From Camellia lanceoleosa (taxonomy: Eukaryota > Streptophyta > Magnoliopsida > Ericales > Theaceae): a DNA stretch of 64,000 bases. Shown here in pieces: positions 32,812 through 43,500 of the stretch (position 1 is the first letter of the stretch; each line of letters opens with the position of its first letter). The notes beneath the pieces were generated by a model. That model saw only the letters and a list, made by a program, of their open reading frames with translations. It was not told the DNA's origin and made no database searches. The DNA lies in contig CM045758.1 in the NCBI GenBank assembly GCA_025200525.1, positions 1,178,001-1,242,000 on the forward strand, given 5' to 3'. Both the position numbers and the translations under genes were made by a program.

Positions 32812-34806
32812 TTGGGACCTGGGCCAGGTGACGTAGAGATTTGGGCAGACCAAGAGAGAGCACACTCATTCACTTTGCTCATATTGGTTATGGTGAAATC
32901 GGTGAGATCTTTGGTTTCTCTTTTGCTAGGTAGTCTCGGAACCATAGTTTCAAAGGCTCCAATATCCCCCGGGTACATTGGATCCGTGTTGATAGACTTT
33001 GCTAGGTCAGAAATTCAGTTCAAGGGCAACCAGTTTTCCTTCGCCAGTGGTAAGGCAAAGGAGGGGCAGACAAGGTTCATTTGTTCATCTGATTCGACAA
33101 TCACCAGTCATATCATCAGCAGACCCGTGATGGCACAGGGTTTAGAAGAATTTGTGGCTATGATAACAGCATTAAATCAGGGAACTGTAATGCAGGATGA
33201 GACCAGTGCTGAAACGCAACGCCCATCTGGGACATCTGCCTCGCATCCAGCTTCGGGACCCCAGCCAAACTTTGACCCACTTCTGCCAGCTGAAGATTTG
33301 CAGGGTCTAGATCCCCGAGAAAGGTTGACTCAAGCTCGAGTTTCCACACCCCTGGTGCAGCCTACTGAGAGGCTTCATCCCTCTGATGTCAATGAATTCA
33401 GTCCGATTGCAATGAAAGTTGCGAACCTTGAGAAGCAATTCAAAAGGGCACAAGGCCTTAACTCCATTCACGACATTGAGGATGGATCCACCGAGGTTGC
33501 CGTAAGGCTCCCAGTTAGGAGTACCAATGCTGGCGGTAGCACTGTTTCCAAACCCACTAAAGTCAACACAGTCGCCATAGCCAACTCTTTTGCCAAGGCC
33601 AGCCTACAAATAGCCAGCCCAGCACGAGCTCAGGGTAGATTTTTCATCCCCCTCCATATGAGCCTAACCAGCGCATTAAAAGTCCTGATGGAAAGAGGGC
33701 ATCTCAAACCCCTTAATCCTCAACCTTTGCCAAACCCACTCCCTGCCAGACATAACCCCAGCAAATATTGTGTATATCATCAGTAGCGCGGCCATGGCAC
33801 CGATGGTTGCTACCGCCTTCGTCATGAGATCCAGAATCTCATTGACAACCGGACAATAGTTCCACCTCAAAACCCCAAGGACCAAGTACCTCATCCACAT
33901 CTCAACCTCGGTCATACACTGCCACCCACCTACAACCCCAGTATATACACCCCGACCCATATACTCAAGCCCGAGATGTTTATCCCGGAAAGCATGGGCT
34001 TAAGCACGATGGATGCACTTGAACCCCAATCATCTCAAACCCGTGAACCTACTACTTCTGAGCTGAAGAGGATGATCGATGATCTTCAGAGAACTATGAC
34101 AAATTTGACCTCCGGGACATTGGCTCTGTCATCAACCACATCACATACCAGAGAGTTCATGTCAAAAGGCTCCCCAGTCTTGGAACGGGCTACATTTGAG
34201 GAATGCCAATCCCTTGGCAAAGTGGAGGCAAGTGGAAAGAACAAGATAGGGGCGGACATGGATCCCCATGAACATCTTCTGTTGGCTTTTGAGGCTTTGA
34301 AAGCCGAGGGACTGAACAAAGAGCAAGTGCTCGCAGTTGTTGCAAAAACTGTACATGACATTTTTGCCACTCAAGTTGGGGGTAGTTTGAATCAAGGGGC
34401 AAACCGGGAGAAAGGCCGTTTTACCAAGAATGTTCCTTTCAGCTCTAATCCGTGCTCGGAAGAAATCAGCAAACCCAACAAGACTGCTAATCCCTTTTTT
34501 GGTGTCCAAAGAAATCCACAAACCTCGAAGTATCTACCCCGAGGACAGAGGGTCTTCCATGCCCTCTATATGCCTTTGTCCAAGGCTCTCCAAATCCTTG
34601 TTGAACAAGGCCATCTCAAACCCCTTGAGCCTCGGCCTTTCCCGAGCCCTCTTCCGGCTATGCATGATGCTACCCAGTATTGTGCTTTCCATCAACAAAC
34701 CGGTCATGACACCGACAGTTTCGTCCGTCTCTGCCACGAGATACAAAATTTGATTGACAACGGGGTCATCCCTGCACCAGGTCCTGCAAAGTCTATCGGC
34801 ACTTAA
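32812..34806 (+). pseudogene. gag: gag-derived frame of element B, one amber stop
   Basis: The frame runs 665 codons from ATG to TAA, with a single in-frame TAG at 33784-33786. That codon replaces the Gln expected in YHQQ by one C-to-T change. Residues 60-95 (SPGYIGSVLIDFARSEIQFK) are conserved in element E. Then come KQFKRAQGLNSIHDIEDG, an abrupt switch where A and E have the capsid core, and two copies of a module with PLHMSLTSALKVL / LYMPLSKALQILVEQGHLK, a CHHC knuckle and RHEIQ/CHEIQNLID. The second knuckle has lost its last Cys. So the capsid core is deleted in frame while the knuckle module is duplicated. Confidence 0.8.
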
Positions 34807-35996
34807 TCAGTGAACTTGGGGGGGATAATGTGATGTGATCGAGGGATGAACCACCTGCGGGCGGCGTTCAGTTTATTTCAGATATGGTGTATGGCACGCA
34901 CTGTTTTGAGCATTTGTGAATGCTGGTTTTTGTACATTCTGACTTAGGTATTGGGTCAGTCTTGTTGTTTTGTTTTTGAGTCTGTATTTTTGTTTTGAGT
35001 CAGTCTCTTTTGTTTTGGGTCTGTCTTGTTGTATCGAGTCAGTCCTGTTGTATAGGAGTCGGGTGATTCCGGGGGGTGTTACCTCGGACGTCACCATTTT
35101 GTTTTGTGTTTGTCTTTTCGTTTTATTTTGATTCTATTTCTGCCTTGGAGCCAGTAACACCCACAGATTTGAATAAACAACAGTGGTTTTTCATGCTTTT
35201 GTGTTTGTTTCTGTCGTGTGCCAGTTATACCAGAAATTCCAAATGAGATGGCAGTATTTGACTAGAAGCTGTGTCTTTTCTGTGTCTTGAATTCATTGCA
35301 TCGACCTAAGTTTTCCAAAACTTTTTGAACACTGCGGTGAAAACGAAGAGGAAGGAATTCCTTGGGTTTTGCAAAATTTTGATCAATTGAGAGAAAGAGA
35401 GGGGTGCTAAGCCCCTTAATGAATGAAATCATGCTTGTTAGCGTGAGTACTGAGAATGACCCTGGCTTGATCCAGACTGGTTTCACACTATCTTCAGCGC
35501 GAGCGATTTGTCGCTTTCTTAAAAATTTTCAAAAACAAAATGTTTTGCGTGGTCCTGCGAAGACCTGTGTGGAATCGCTCTTGAGATTGTGCAGCTTAGG
35601 ATCGCTCTCAGCCTCGAGACTTGAGCCCTTGCTTTCAAACGTTGACCTTGGATTCAGAGTGTTCAACAGTCAATCACGATATGAGGCCTTTGTGGCCAGA
35701 TTTGAAACAACCTTCGAACAAGAGGCACCAAAGTCAGATCAAGAAGATCAGACCTCATCAGAAGAAGCTTGCGAAGCTAGAACAGAAACACCCCTCGAAC
35801 TAGGGGCAAAGATGTCAGATGTGCTCGAAGAGCCGAAGATGAGTCCCCTTGCAAATCAACAGCCACTCTCCTGGATACGGATGACTTCAAAACCCTACAA
35901 CCATTTGGCATGGACCAAGCTACACTTTTACCCTTTAAGAGGCTCGCTGGGTCGAAAACCCAGAAGGGCGACCCAGGCAAAAGTTAGAGCAAGACA
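34807..35996 (+). pseudogene. Remnant of the pol linker in element B, with RT to integrase deleted
   Basis: After the gag-like stop there is non-coding sequence with recurring TTGAGTC/TCAGTC phrases (about 34950-35060). A frame at 35404-36015 follows. Its start (PLMNEIMLVSVSTENDPG, then LKNFQKQNVLRGPAKTCVES) aligns with the pre-RT linker of element A (KPLTDEIISVNIGTEEDP and FAGPTKTC). Its end (LRGSLGRKPRR) aligns with sequence after integrase in A. The catalytic block of about 3 kb between these points is missing. Confidence 0.72.
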
Positions 35997-36107
35997 AAAA
36001 ATATACAAAAAATGAAAAAAGAAAAGAAAAAGAAAAATGCAAAAAAAGAAGAAGAAAAAGGAATGAAAAGAATATAAAAAAAAGAATTGAAAAGAAAAGA
36101 AAAACAT
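35997..36107 (+). repeat. Internal polypurine stretch of element B
   Basis: About 110 bases are nearly all A and G. It lies between two related copies of a segment containing GGTCGAAAACC and GCAAAAGTTAGAGCA (35950-35991 and 36117-36156). Element E has the equivalent tract (pyrimidine on the plus strand, 59914-60057). Element A has the two flanking segments but no long tract. Confidence 0.75.
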
Positions 36108-36199
36108 AGCTCGCAAGGTCGAAAACCTGCAACGGGCGCCTTGGCAAAAGTTAGAGCATAAAAAGGAGAGGTTAAATACCAGAGTGTACCTTAACCCCG

Positions 36200-36240
36200 A
36201 ACTACGTAAGGTTTGATTCCCATGTTTGGGATACGTAGGT
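36200..36240 (+). repeat. Conserved nested hairpin, copy 1 of element B
   Basis: ACTACGTA at the left pairs with TACGTAGGT at the right, and inside these TCCCA pairs with TGGGA. Elements A and E have the counterpart at 5436-5482 and 59782-59822, with changes in the outer arms. Confidence 0.65.
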
Positions 36241-36369
36241 AACTTCATTCTGAAGTCCAGCCATAAACGCTTCCAATTTGATTGTGTCCATGCGATGGTT
36301 CTAGTCATCTTTGCCTTCTCTGTATCTGAGGATTTGGTTGCGTTCGTTACTCTGAGGGCTGACTATAAT

Positions 36370-36575
36370 GCGATGCGGTGCCATTCAAACAAAGGGCAAC
36401 TTTCCGTTGCTATTAAATGCGCTGCGGTGCCATTCAAATAAGGTGCAACTTTCCGTTACTATTCAATGCGCTGCGGTGCCATTCAAACAAGGGGCAACTT
36501 TCCGTTGCCATTCAAATGTGCCGCGGTGCCGTTCAAACAAGGGGCAACTTTCCATTGCCATGCAGTTCTCTTCAA
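36370..36575 (+). repeat. ~50-bp hairpin repeats in element B (4 copies)
   Basis: Each unit has GCGGTGCCATTCAAA and GGGCAACTTTCCGTTGC, starting near 36373, 36420, 36471 and 36522. The core GGCAAC-TTTCC-GTTGCC is a perfect stem-loop in several units. Related units are in A (5205-5330) and E (59528-59640). Confidence 0.82.
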
Positions 36576-38177
36576 GCACGAGGCAGTTTTCCTTTGGATC
36601 CGAGGTTGTACATCTCAGGAGTAGGTTTCACGCTCGTTGAGCAAGCGGCCGTTTGCAAAAATAGTTTTTGAGAATTTTTACTGAGGTTGACTAATTTTCT
36701 CGAAAATTGTTCCATCTTTTCCAATAACTGGACCATTTCTTGGACCCGAAAAAGAAAAATTTTCAGTGCTCATAGCCTGACTTGCATAATTTCAAATCAG
36801 AAAACTGAACAAGCATATTAATCTAACTCTCATTTTGGTCCAAATTGTTTTAGTAGAAAGCCAAAAACAAAAATGGTCGAAATGATGAACTAGGGGCACA
36901 GTTGAGTCAGGTGTTCTGTCTTTTCCCCATTGTCAACATACTTGCCAGAAATGGCACCATACTTGCCAAGAAGGGCACTCTACCTGCCGGAAAAGGGCAC
37001 CACTGAAGCTAGCCACAAAGGGCTGAAAGCTCCCTCATCCTCCGAGCAACGAGGTATCAAGCCAAGTGCGAAGCACGAACTGGAATGGATCAGGATATTC
37101 CACTCCCTCATCTAGACGAATCTGATCATGTCCAAACTCCCCAGCAGAGTATCACAATCGATGCTACCAAGAATTTGCTACACACCTGGGCCAGAAGCGC
37201 AACCCCTCTATAGGAGGAATCCACTAGCTGTGAGCAGAAGAAAAAGAATCTAGCAGCATGCTAGGGACAAGAGCCCGCAACCTCCTGTTTATCCATCAAC
37301 CACCCAGGAGAGGGATGAAAAAATGAGAGATTGAAGAATAGAGAGATGTGCGCTGAGAGAAAAAGTGAAGAAAAGGCTTTTTCAGAAAAACAGAGCTTGA
37401 GGGTCGAGTGATGTGAGAACCACAAATGAGAAAGGGTAGGAAACACTACCCGGTGAAACAGGCCCCCGGTGCACGTCTGAGTGTCGTGTCTTTTTGTCTG
37501 TCTCGATTCTTGTTTTGAGTCGTCTCAAGTGTTACTCGATGTATCTAGGTTGTGTGCCTTTTATTTCCGTGTTGAGTCATTTCGCGTGTCCAACAGAGGC
37601 TCAATACCTGGTCAAAAACTCATCTCTCAATTTCAAAAATAAAATCGTTTTGTGCTCCGAGTGCCATGCCGTTCTCCATATTTGTGCAAAACAGAATTTA
37701 TTCTTTCATAAAATCGCAGGGTTCAACCCAGGTCACGTGAGAACAGTGGAACCAAGACCTATCTGAAGCTATAATGGTTCCGGACTGCAAAGCAAAAGCA
37801 AAAGAGGAAAATGTCGGGCATCTGAGTTTGTTCCAACTTCAGTAAGCTCCGAGATCGCATTCTGTATGCACCTTGTCAGGCCTTGTCAATGCTCCGAAGT
37901 ATGAGTGTGCCTCTACCTCAAGCTCAAGATCAAGTCTGCCTCAAATGGCAATCAGAAATGCTCTCTCTGAGTACCAGTTCCTTGCCAGGGTCATCTTGGC
38001 TTTTGTTTGCAATGAGGGAAAGTTGTGAATATGATCAGAAAGAAAAGTGACATCCGTGGCTTTTACATATAGAGATTACCCCTTGTCAGCAAGAAATCAT
38101 TCTACCATTCTTCCACTCGCGTGAGGCGCATTTGGATTTCGAATCCACTTTTCCTCCTTTCACGTGAAACGTGTTAG
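36576..38177 (+). other. 3' untranslated spacer of element B
   Basis: No supported gene is present. It is colinear with element E from about 59500 down to 58194, including the block with CTTGCCAAGAAGGGCACTC and the block with CCTCAAGCTCAAGATCAAG. The segment 37250-37430 also matches element A at about 4470-4290. Confidence 0.6.
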
Positions 38178-38636
38178 GATGCCATTGTTTACCCGGTTAA
38201 AACCTTCCCTCTCTCCGTATGAAATACGTTGAGATACGCCTGTTGGTTACACCATTGTTTACCCGGTTAAAACCTTCCCTCTCTCCGTATGAAATACGTT
38301 GAGATACGCCTGTTGGTTACACCATTGTTTACCCGGTTAAAACCTTCCCTCTCTCCGTATGAAATACGTTGAGATACGCCTGTTGGTTACACCATTGTTT
38401 ACCTGGTTAAAACCTTCCCTCTCTCCGTATGAAATACGTTGAGATACCCCTGTTGGTTACACCATTGTTTACCCGGTTAAAACCTTCCCTCTCTTTGTAT
38501 GAAATACGCTGAGCTACGCCTGTTGGTTATACCATTGTTATTCTCCCCGGTTAAAACCTTCCCTCTCTCCGTATGAAATACGTTGAGATACGCCTGTTGG
38601 TTACACCATTGTTATCTTCCCCGATTAAAACCTTCT
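38178..38636 (+). repeat. 70-bp tandem array in element B (about 7 copies)
   Basis: The unit contains CCATTGTTTACCCGGTTAAA and CCGTATGAAATACGTTGAGA, and repeats at exactly 70 bases near 38181, 38251, 38321, 38391, 38461, 38531 and, shifted slightly, 38605. The first copies are almost identical and the last two have diverged, which indicates recent expansion from one side. Confidence 0.93.
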
Positions 38637-39539
38637 CCGATTGCATTGTAGACGTACTGGACGGGTTGTTTTTGGACCTCCTTTCACGATTTCAGCGTGG
38701 TTTGAGTGTCCCCTTCCTCACACGATTTCAGCGTGTTTGGAATTTATCTTAGGTTGTGTGGAATGCGCTCCTGATTGATTTTCTTTGTTCTTCCTCCATT
38801 CACGAGTCCAGCGTGGTTAGTGTATGTCGCCTTTTTGCATCTATTGTACTCTCGGTTGCATCGCATCTATTATCCATTGCATCACATTTATTACATCCAT
38901 TGCATCGTATCTGCTTTACTGTCTGGTCTAGGAGACCTTAAATCCTCCGGTCTAAGGAGACCTTAAATCCTGCATCATCATTCGCGCTGTTTTGTGCATC
39001 GTACTTGTATTTTACTTACATTTCATCGTACCGTCTTGTGCACTTTCTGGTCTAGGAGACCTTAAATCCTCTAAAGGCGTAATTCCTTTGGTGTTTGTCG
39101 TGCCCGAACGACTTCCGGTGGTCTGGTATAGCCACCTACCTGTGTTAGCGGTGAGTTCCTAGGAGACCAACGGAGACGGTGGAAACTAGAGTTCGAATGG
39201 CTCATGCCTAGAACACAAAGGTTCGGGATTTCCGAGACTAAAGTCTGGTTTAAATACCCAGGGGTGTATCTTCGGCTTGAAATCTGTATGGCAGCCACAT
39301 AGATTGAGATAGCATCTGTATGCACCTCAATTCTGGATACTGATCCAATCTAGTCTGTCACCCTGTTGGAGAATAGGGAAAGCTGCGACCATAGTTAGGG
39401 AAAAAAGTAGTACCTGTGGTTCAATCAAGAAGAAGCGAGAGATCCCCAGCAGCATGAGGTAAGTCATTGCCAATTACCCCTGTAAGGTACCTTTACCTCT
39501 TAGCTATTACATTGCATTTTAGCCACTACATTATAGTGC
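38637..39539 (+). other. Spacer between two arrays of element B
   Basis: Small direct repeats are visible (CACGATTTCAGCGTG twice near 38683 and 38720; TAGGAGACCTTAAATCC three times near 38930, 38953 and 39053). No gene is seen. Confidence 0.5.
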
Positions 39540-40320
39540 ATTGCATGAATCCTCAATTTTCAAACCGGTTTCGCATAACGTATAAGTCCAATTTTCAAAC
39601 CGCTGCCAGAGCGATAAGTCCAATCTTCAAACCGGCCACAGAGCGTAAGTCCAATCTTCAAACCGGCCACAGAAGCGTATAAGTCCAATTTTCAAATCAA
39701 GCCAGAAGCGTATAAGTCCAATCTTCAAACCACCACAGAAGCGTAAGTCCAATCTTCAAACCGCCAGTGGCGTGTAAGTCCAATCTTCAAACCGCCAGAG
39801 CGTATAAGTCCAATCTTCAAACCGACTTGGCGTAATCAAGTACGTAAGTCCATCTTCAAACCGGCCAGTATATATAAGTCCAATCTTTAAACCGGCCAGA
39901 GCGTATAAGTCCAATCTTCAAATCGGCCAGATAGCGATAAGTCCAATCTTCAAACCGGCTTTATGAAGGAGTAAGTCCAATCTTCAAACCGGCCACAGAG
40001 CGATAAGTCCAATTTTCAAACAAAGCCATAGCGTATAAGTCCAATCTTCAAACCGGCCAGAGCGTATAAGTCCAATCTTCAAACCGCCACAGAAGCGTAT
40101 AAGTCCAATTTCAAACCGGCCAGATAGCGTATAAGTCCAATCTTCAAACCAAGCCAGCGTGGCGTAAGTCCAATTTTCAAACCGGATTCGCATCACGTAT
40201 AAGTCCAATCTTCAAACCGGCCACAGAGCGTATAAGTCCAATCTTCAAACCGGCCAGAAGCGTAAGTCCAATTTTCAAACCGACTTCAGAGCGCATAAGT
40301 CCAATTATCAAAATCTTCCT
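39540..40320 (+). repeat. ~32-bp tandem array in the 3' region of element B (about 23 copies)
   Basis: The phrase AAGTCCAATCTTCAAACC recurs at intervals of 29-37 bases, separated by short variable pieces such as GGCCAGAGCGTAT. It occupies the same structural place as the 48-bp array of element A but shares no sequence with it. The regular core with variable joints resembles a CRISPR array only superficially. Confidence 0.92.
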
Positions 40321-40344
40321 GCATATCATTTTGCATCCCGCCTT

Positions 40345-40388
40345 GAACTACGCCGGGTTTGATTCCTTGCAAAGGGATACGTAGGCAA
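40345..40388 (+). repeat. Conserved nested hairpin, copy 2 of element B, next to the 3' LTR
   Basis: GAACTACG and ATACGTAGG flank GATTCCTTGCAAAGGGAT, a second instance of the hairpin at 36200-36240, here about 130 bases before the 3' LTR. Confidence 0.6.
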
Positions 40389-40508
40389 ACAAGCACAACC
40401 ATTTATTTATCTATATTTTGTTTGTTTGTCCGAGTCTTCGCCTTGTCAAAAATGGGTCGCTTCGGGCTTTGACATTCACTCGTCATTCTTATGACTTTCG
40501 AAGTTCTC

Positions 40509-40518
40509 AAAGAGGGCA
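40509..40518 (+). other. Polypurine tract of element B
   Basis: AAAGAGGGCA lies just left of the 3' LTR and is the expected start site for plus-strand DNA synthesis. It is short and has one C, so it is only moderately typical. Confidence 0.55.
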
Positions 40519-40520
40519 AT

Positions 40521-43500
40521 CAGAGACACCCCATTTTTGACCAACTTTAAGACTCAGACGTCACCGATTGAGCGCTTGGTGATGTTGCATATTGTGCTCG
40601 TTCTGAAGTTTCAGAGTCTTGGCTGCGAGCCTTGCCTCCGGACTTCCGGACTCTTTTGTGCTTCCCGAAGGGAGGGAGAGGTCTCGTAGATCATCTCTCA
40701 GTGGCCATAGGCTACGTTTCGTGGTCGTAGGCCATTTTTCCTATTTCGGAGCCCGGTTCCCGGTTTTCGGAGCTGTCAGGCCGAGTGTCTCGGTTCGGGA
40801 CCACCTAACCACCTTCATTTGCTCCGATTTTTGGCATACATTTTATTTACTCCCTTTTGAGGGACACTGTGGTCCGAGAGACCAACTTCGTGGTCGAATA
40901 CCACTTCCAGTGCCTAACAGTCGGTTTTCGAGGCCCCAAGCTGCGCGTTTCGGCCCCCGAACCTTCATTTTGCATCGGTTTGAGTTCATTTTTGGCAGGG
41001 ACCTTATTTTCATCACTAGGAAGGTCGTAGAAGGGTGGGAGGCCAGTAATTGTTCCGGCAACCAGTTATATTTCCTCATCGCCCTCTGTCGCCCATTTTT
41101 CTCACTTGAAAGCCAATGTTGACCACCCTAAGGCCACTTTTTCCAACTCTAAACCACATATTTGTGTTGTACACACCTGGGAGGCCACCAATATCATATG
41201 GTCGGCTAGTAATTGTGTTTGACCCTTTTGAACCCCTCCTAAAAATGGCCTTTTCTCTCTCCTGGTTCACTTTCTCCAGTTTTTGACCACATAGTTGTGT
41301 TGTGCACACATGGGAGGCCACTAATATGGCATGGCCGGCCACTAATCTTCATTGACCTTTTTGACCCTTGGCCAGTCGGACATGGGGAAGGCCGGTCGGC
41401 CACCTAAGCCCAAGAAAACTGGCTGGCCATGATCCTCAGGGTTGATACATTACAAATCTGTATTCATTTTCCCCAGATTTTGTATCCGGGAGGGGGTTGC
41501 CATTTTGGGGGGAAACTTGAATTGTTTTCCCCCCCATTTTTCTCCCTCTTTTTGCCTATATAACCAGCACCCTAGGTCTGGTTTTAGGGGTTAGAAAAAT
41601 TCCCTTTGAAGCCTTGCATCCCATCTCCCTCTCTCCCTCATTTCAAGCATCCAAACCTCCCAAACCCTACCCTATTTCTACACCATCACCTAGCACCACA
41701 CCACCACTCCATTCCAGCATCTTGGAGGAGCTTTCCAGAGCTTAGGAGGCAACATTTCTTGGTCCAAATGCTGTCAAAGAGTTGGTCTTCAAGGGTAAGT
41801 CCTCTTCTCCCATTTTTGACCCTTTTCTTGGTTCATATCTTAGCTCTTTGTGCTTGCATATTTGAGCTCCAACCCTAACTATAAATAGGCTTATTTTGAG
41901 CCATTTTTCATGTTTGTTTAGGGCCTCTCACTTTTTGAGGCCTCCTTGTTGCACTTGCTTCATTACCTCTCTTGTATGCCTATTTCTTGTGTAGTATTTT
42001 TGGCCTATGTATGAACTGTTTTGAGATATGTTGTAAACTGTAAAATAGCTTATTTTGAGCTCTTCTTCAACATTGTTGAAGGTCTCATCACTTTTTGGGG
42101 CCTCCTTTTGTTACTTGCCTTTGTATCCCTTTTTTGGCCCCATTTTTGCATGATTTGTTAGCCTCTTGTGCTTCTATTTTTGGACTCTGGTTCGAACTAT
42201 AAATAGCCTTATTTTGACCCCCTATTCATGTTTCATTAAGGGTCTTTTACTGTTTGAAGCATTATTTTTATACTTTATGTTATAGCTCTCTTTTTGGCCT
42301 TATCTTGCATAGTATTTTGAGCATACTTGTACACTGTTTTGAGTTTGATCATCAACTGTAAAAAGTCATATTTTAGGTCCCTCTTCATCTTTGTTGAAGG
42401 ATCTTTACCTTTTTGGGGCCAGCATGCATCACTTACTTCTTTGTCCTCCTTTAGGCCCACTTTTTGCATGAGAGTTTTGCCATACTTATGTCTGTTTTTG
42501 TGGCTTGTGGTAAACTGTAAAATACCATATTTTGGGCCCCTCTTCAACATTGTAGAAGGTCCCTTCTCTGTTTAGGTTCAGCAGCTGCCACTTGCTTCAT
42601 TATTTTGCTTTCGGGGCCGTTTTTGCATGCTAGTTTAGCCCCATTTGCGTTCGCTGTTTGGCCTTCCTTAGAACTGTAAATATGCTTATTTTTGGGATTT
42701 TTTGATTCTTTATTCACACTCCATGTTCGAATAATGCATGCATTGCATAGTCATAGGTCATTCCGTATGCCTAATTTCATGTTTCGGGACTTATTCCATG
42801 CATCGGGTGTCATTTTGCCATGTTTCGGGACTGTTTTGCACCACTTATTGCCTCTGAAATTTGCATGATAGTATGTCATATTCCATGTCTTGCCATGTGT
42901 CTTGTTAGAGTGGCATTCGGTGCCTTAGGGTCGGTCTTCGGTTTGCGTGCACGTGTGCACGCATCTCGAGTATCTCATTTTCATCTAATGACCTCTTATG
43001 TGAGTGTGGCTGAGGTCCACTCATGTTGGTGTAAGTCCATTATGCATTGTGTATGCCATTTCATTTCATAGCATTGCGCATGCTAGGTTATGTGTTAGTG
43101 CATTGTATATGCCATGTTATCTCGTGCATTGTGTATGCCATTCTATAGCATTGTGCATGTTAGGTTGTATCTTAATTGCATTCATGCATGTCATGCATAT
43201 CGCATTGTGTTCGGGATAGGAGTTAGCCCAAGCACGGGAAACGAGGGGCGTTTCGTACTCCGAGTGACAGAACGTGTCTCAATTCCCCAGTCACCGACAC
43301 TCTGAATTATCCATGATGGAGTTAGGTTTTAGTGTAGTTCTCATGTGCATTCATTCCATATCGAGTTGTGCAATTCGATTCCTCGGCCATCATGCATTGA
43401 TATGCGTAATTGGTGGCGCAAGGATCGAGGCATGCATACATTTGTGAAAATACATTGCTATGCCCCTTTCCTACTCTCTGTTGCAGCAAATCAAGAATCA

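Noticed and set aside
35928..36308. Phe-rich minus-strand frames, and similar ones at 59774-60213
   Set aside because: They come from the polypurine/polypyrimidine tracts in elements B and E.
39540..40320. CRISPR-like look: regular core with variable spacers
   Set aside because: The core is degenerate, the joints are 10-18 bases and related to each other, there are no cas genes, and it lies inside a plant retrotransposon.
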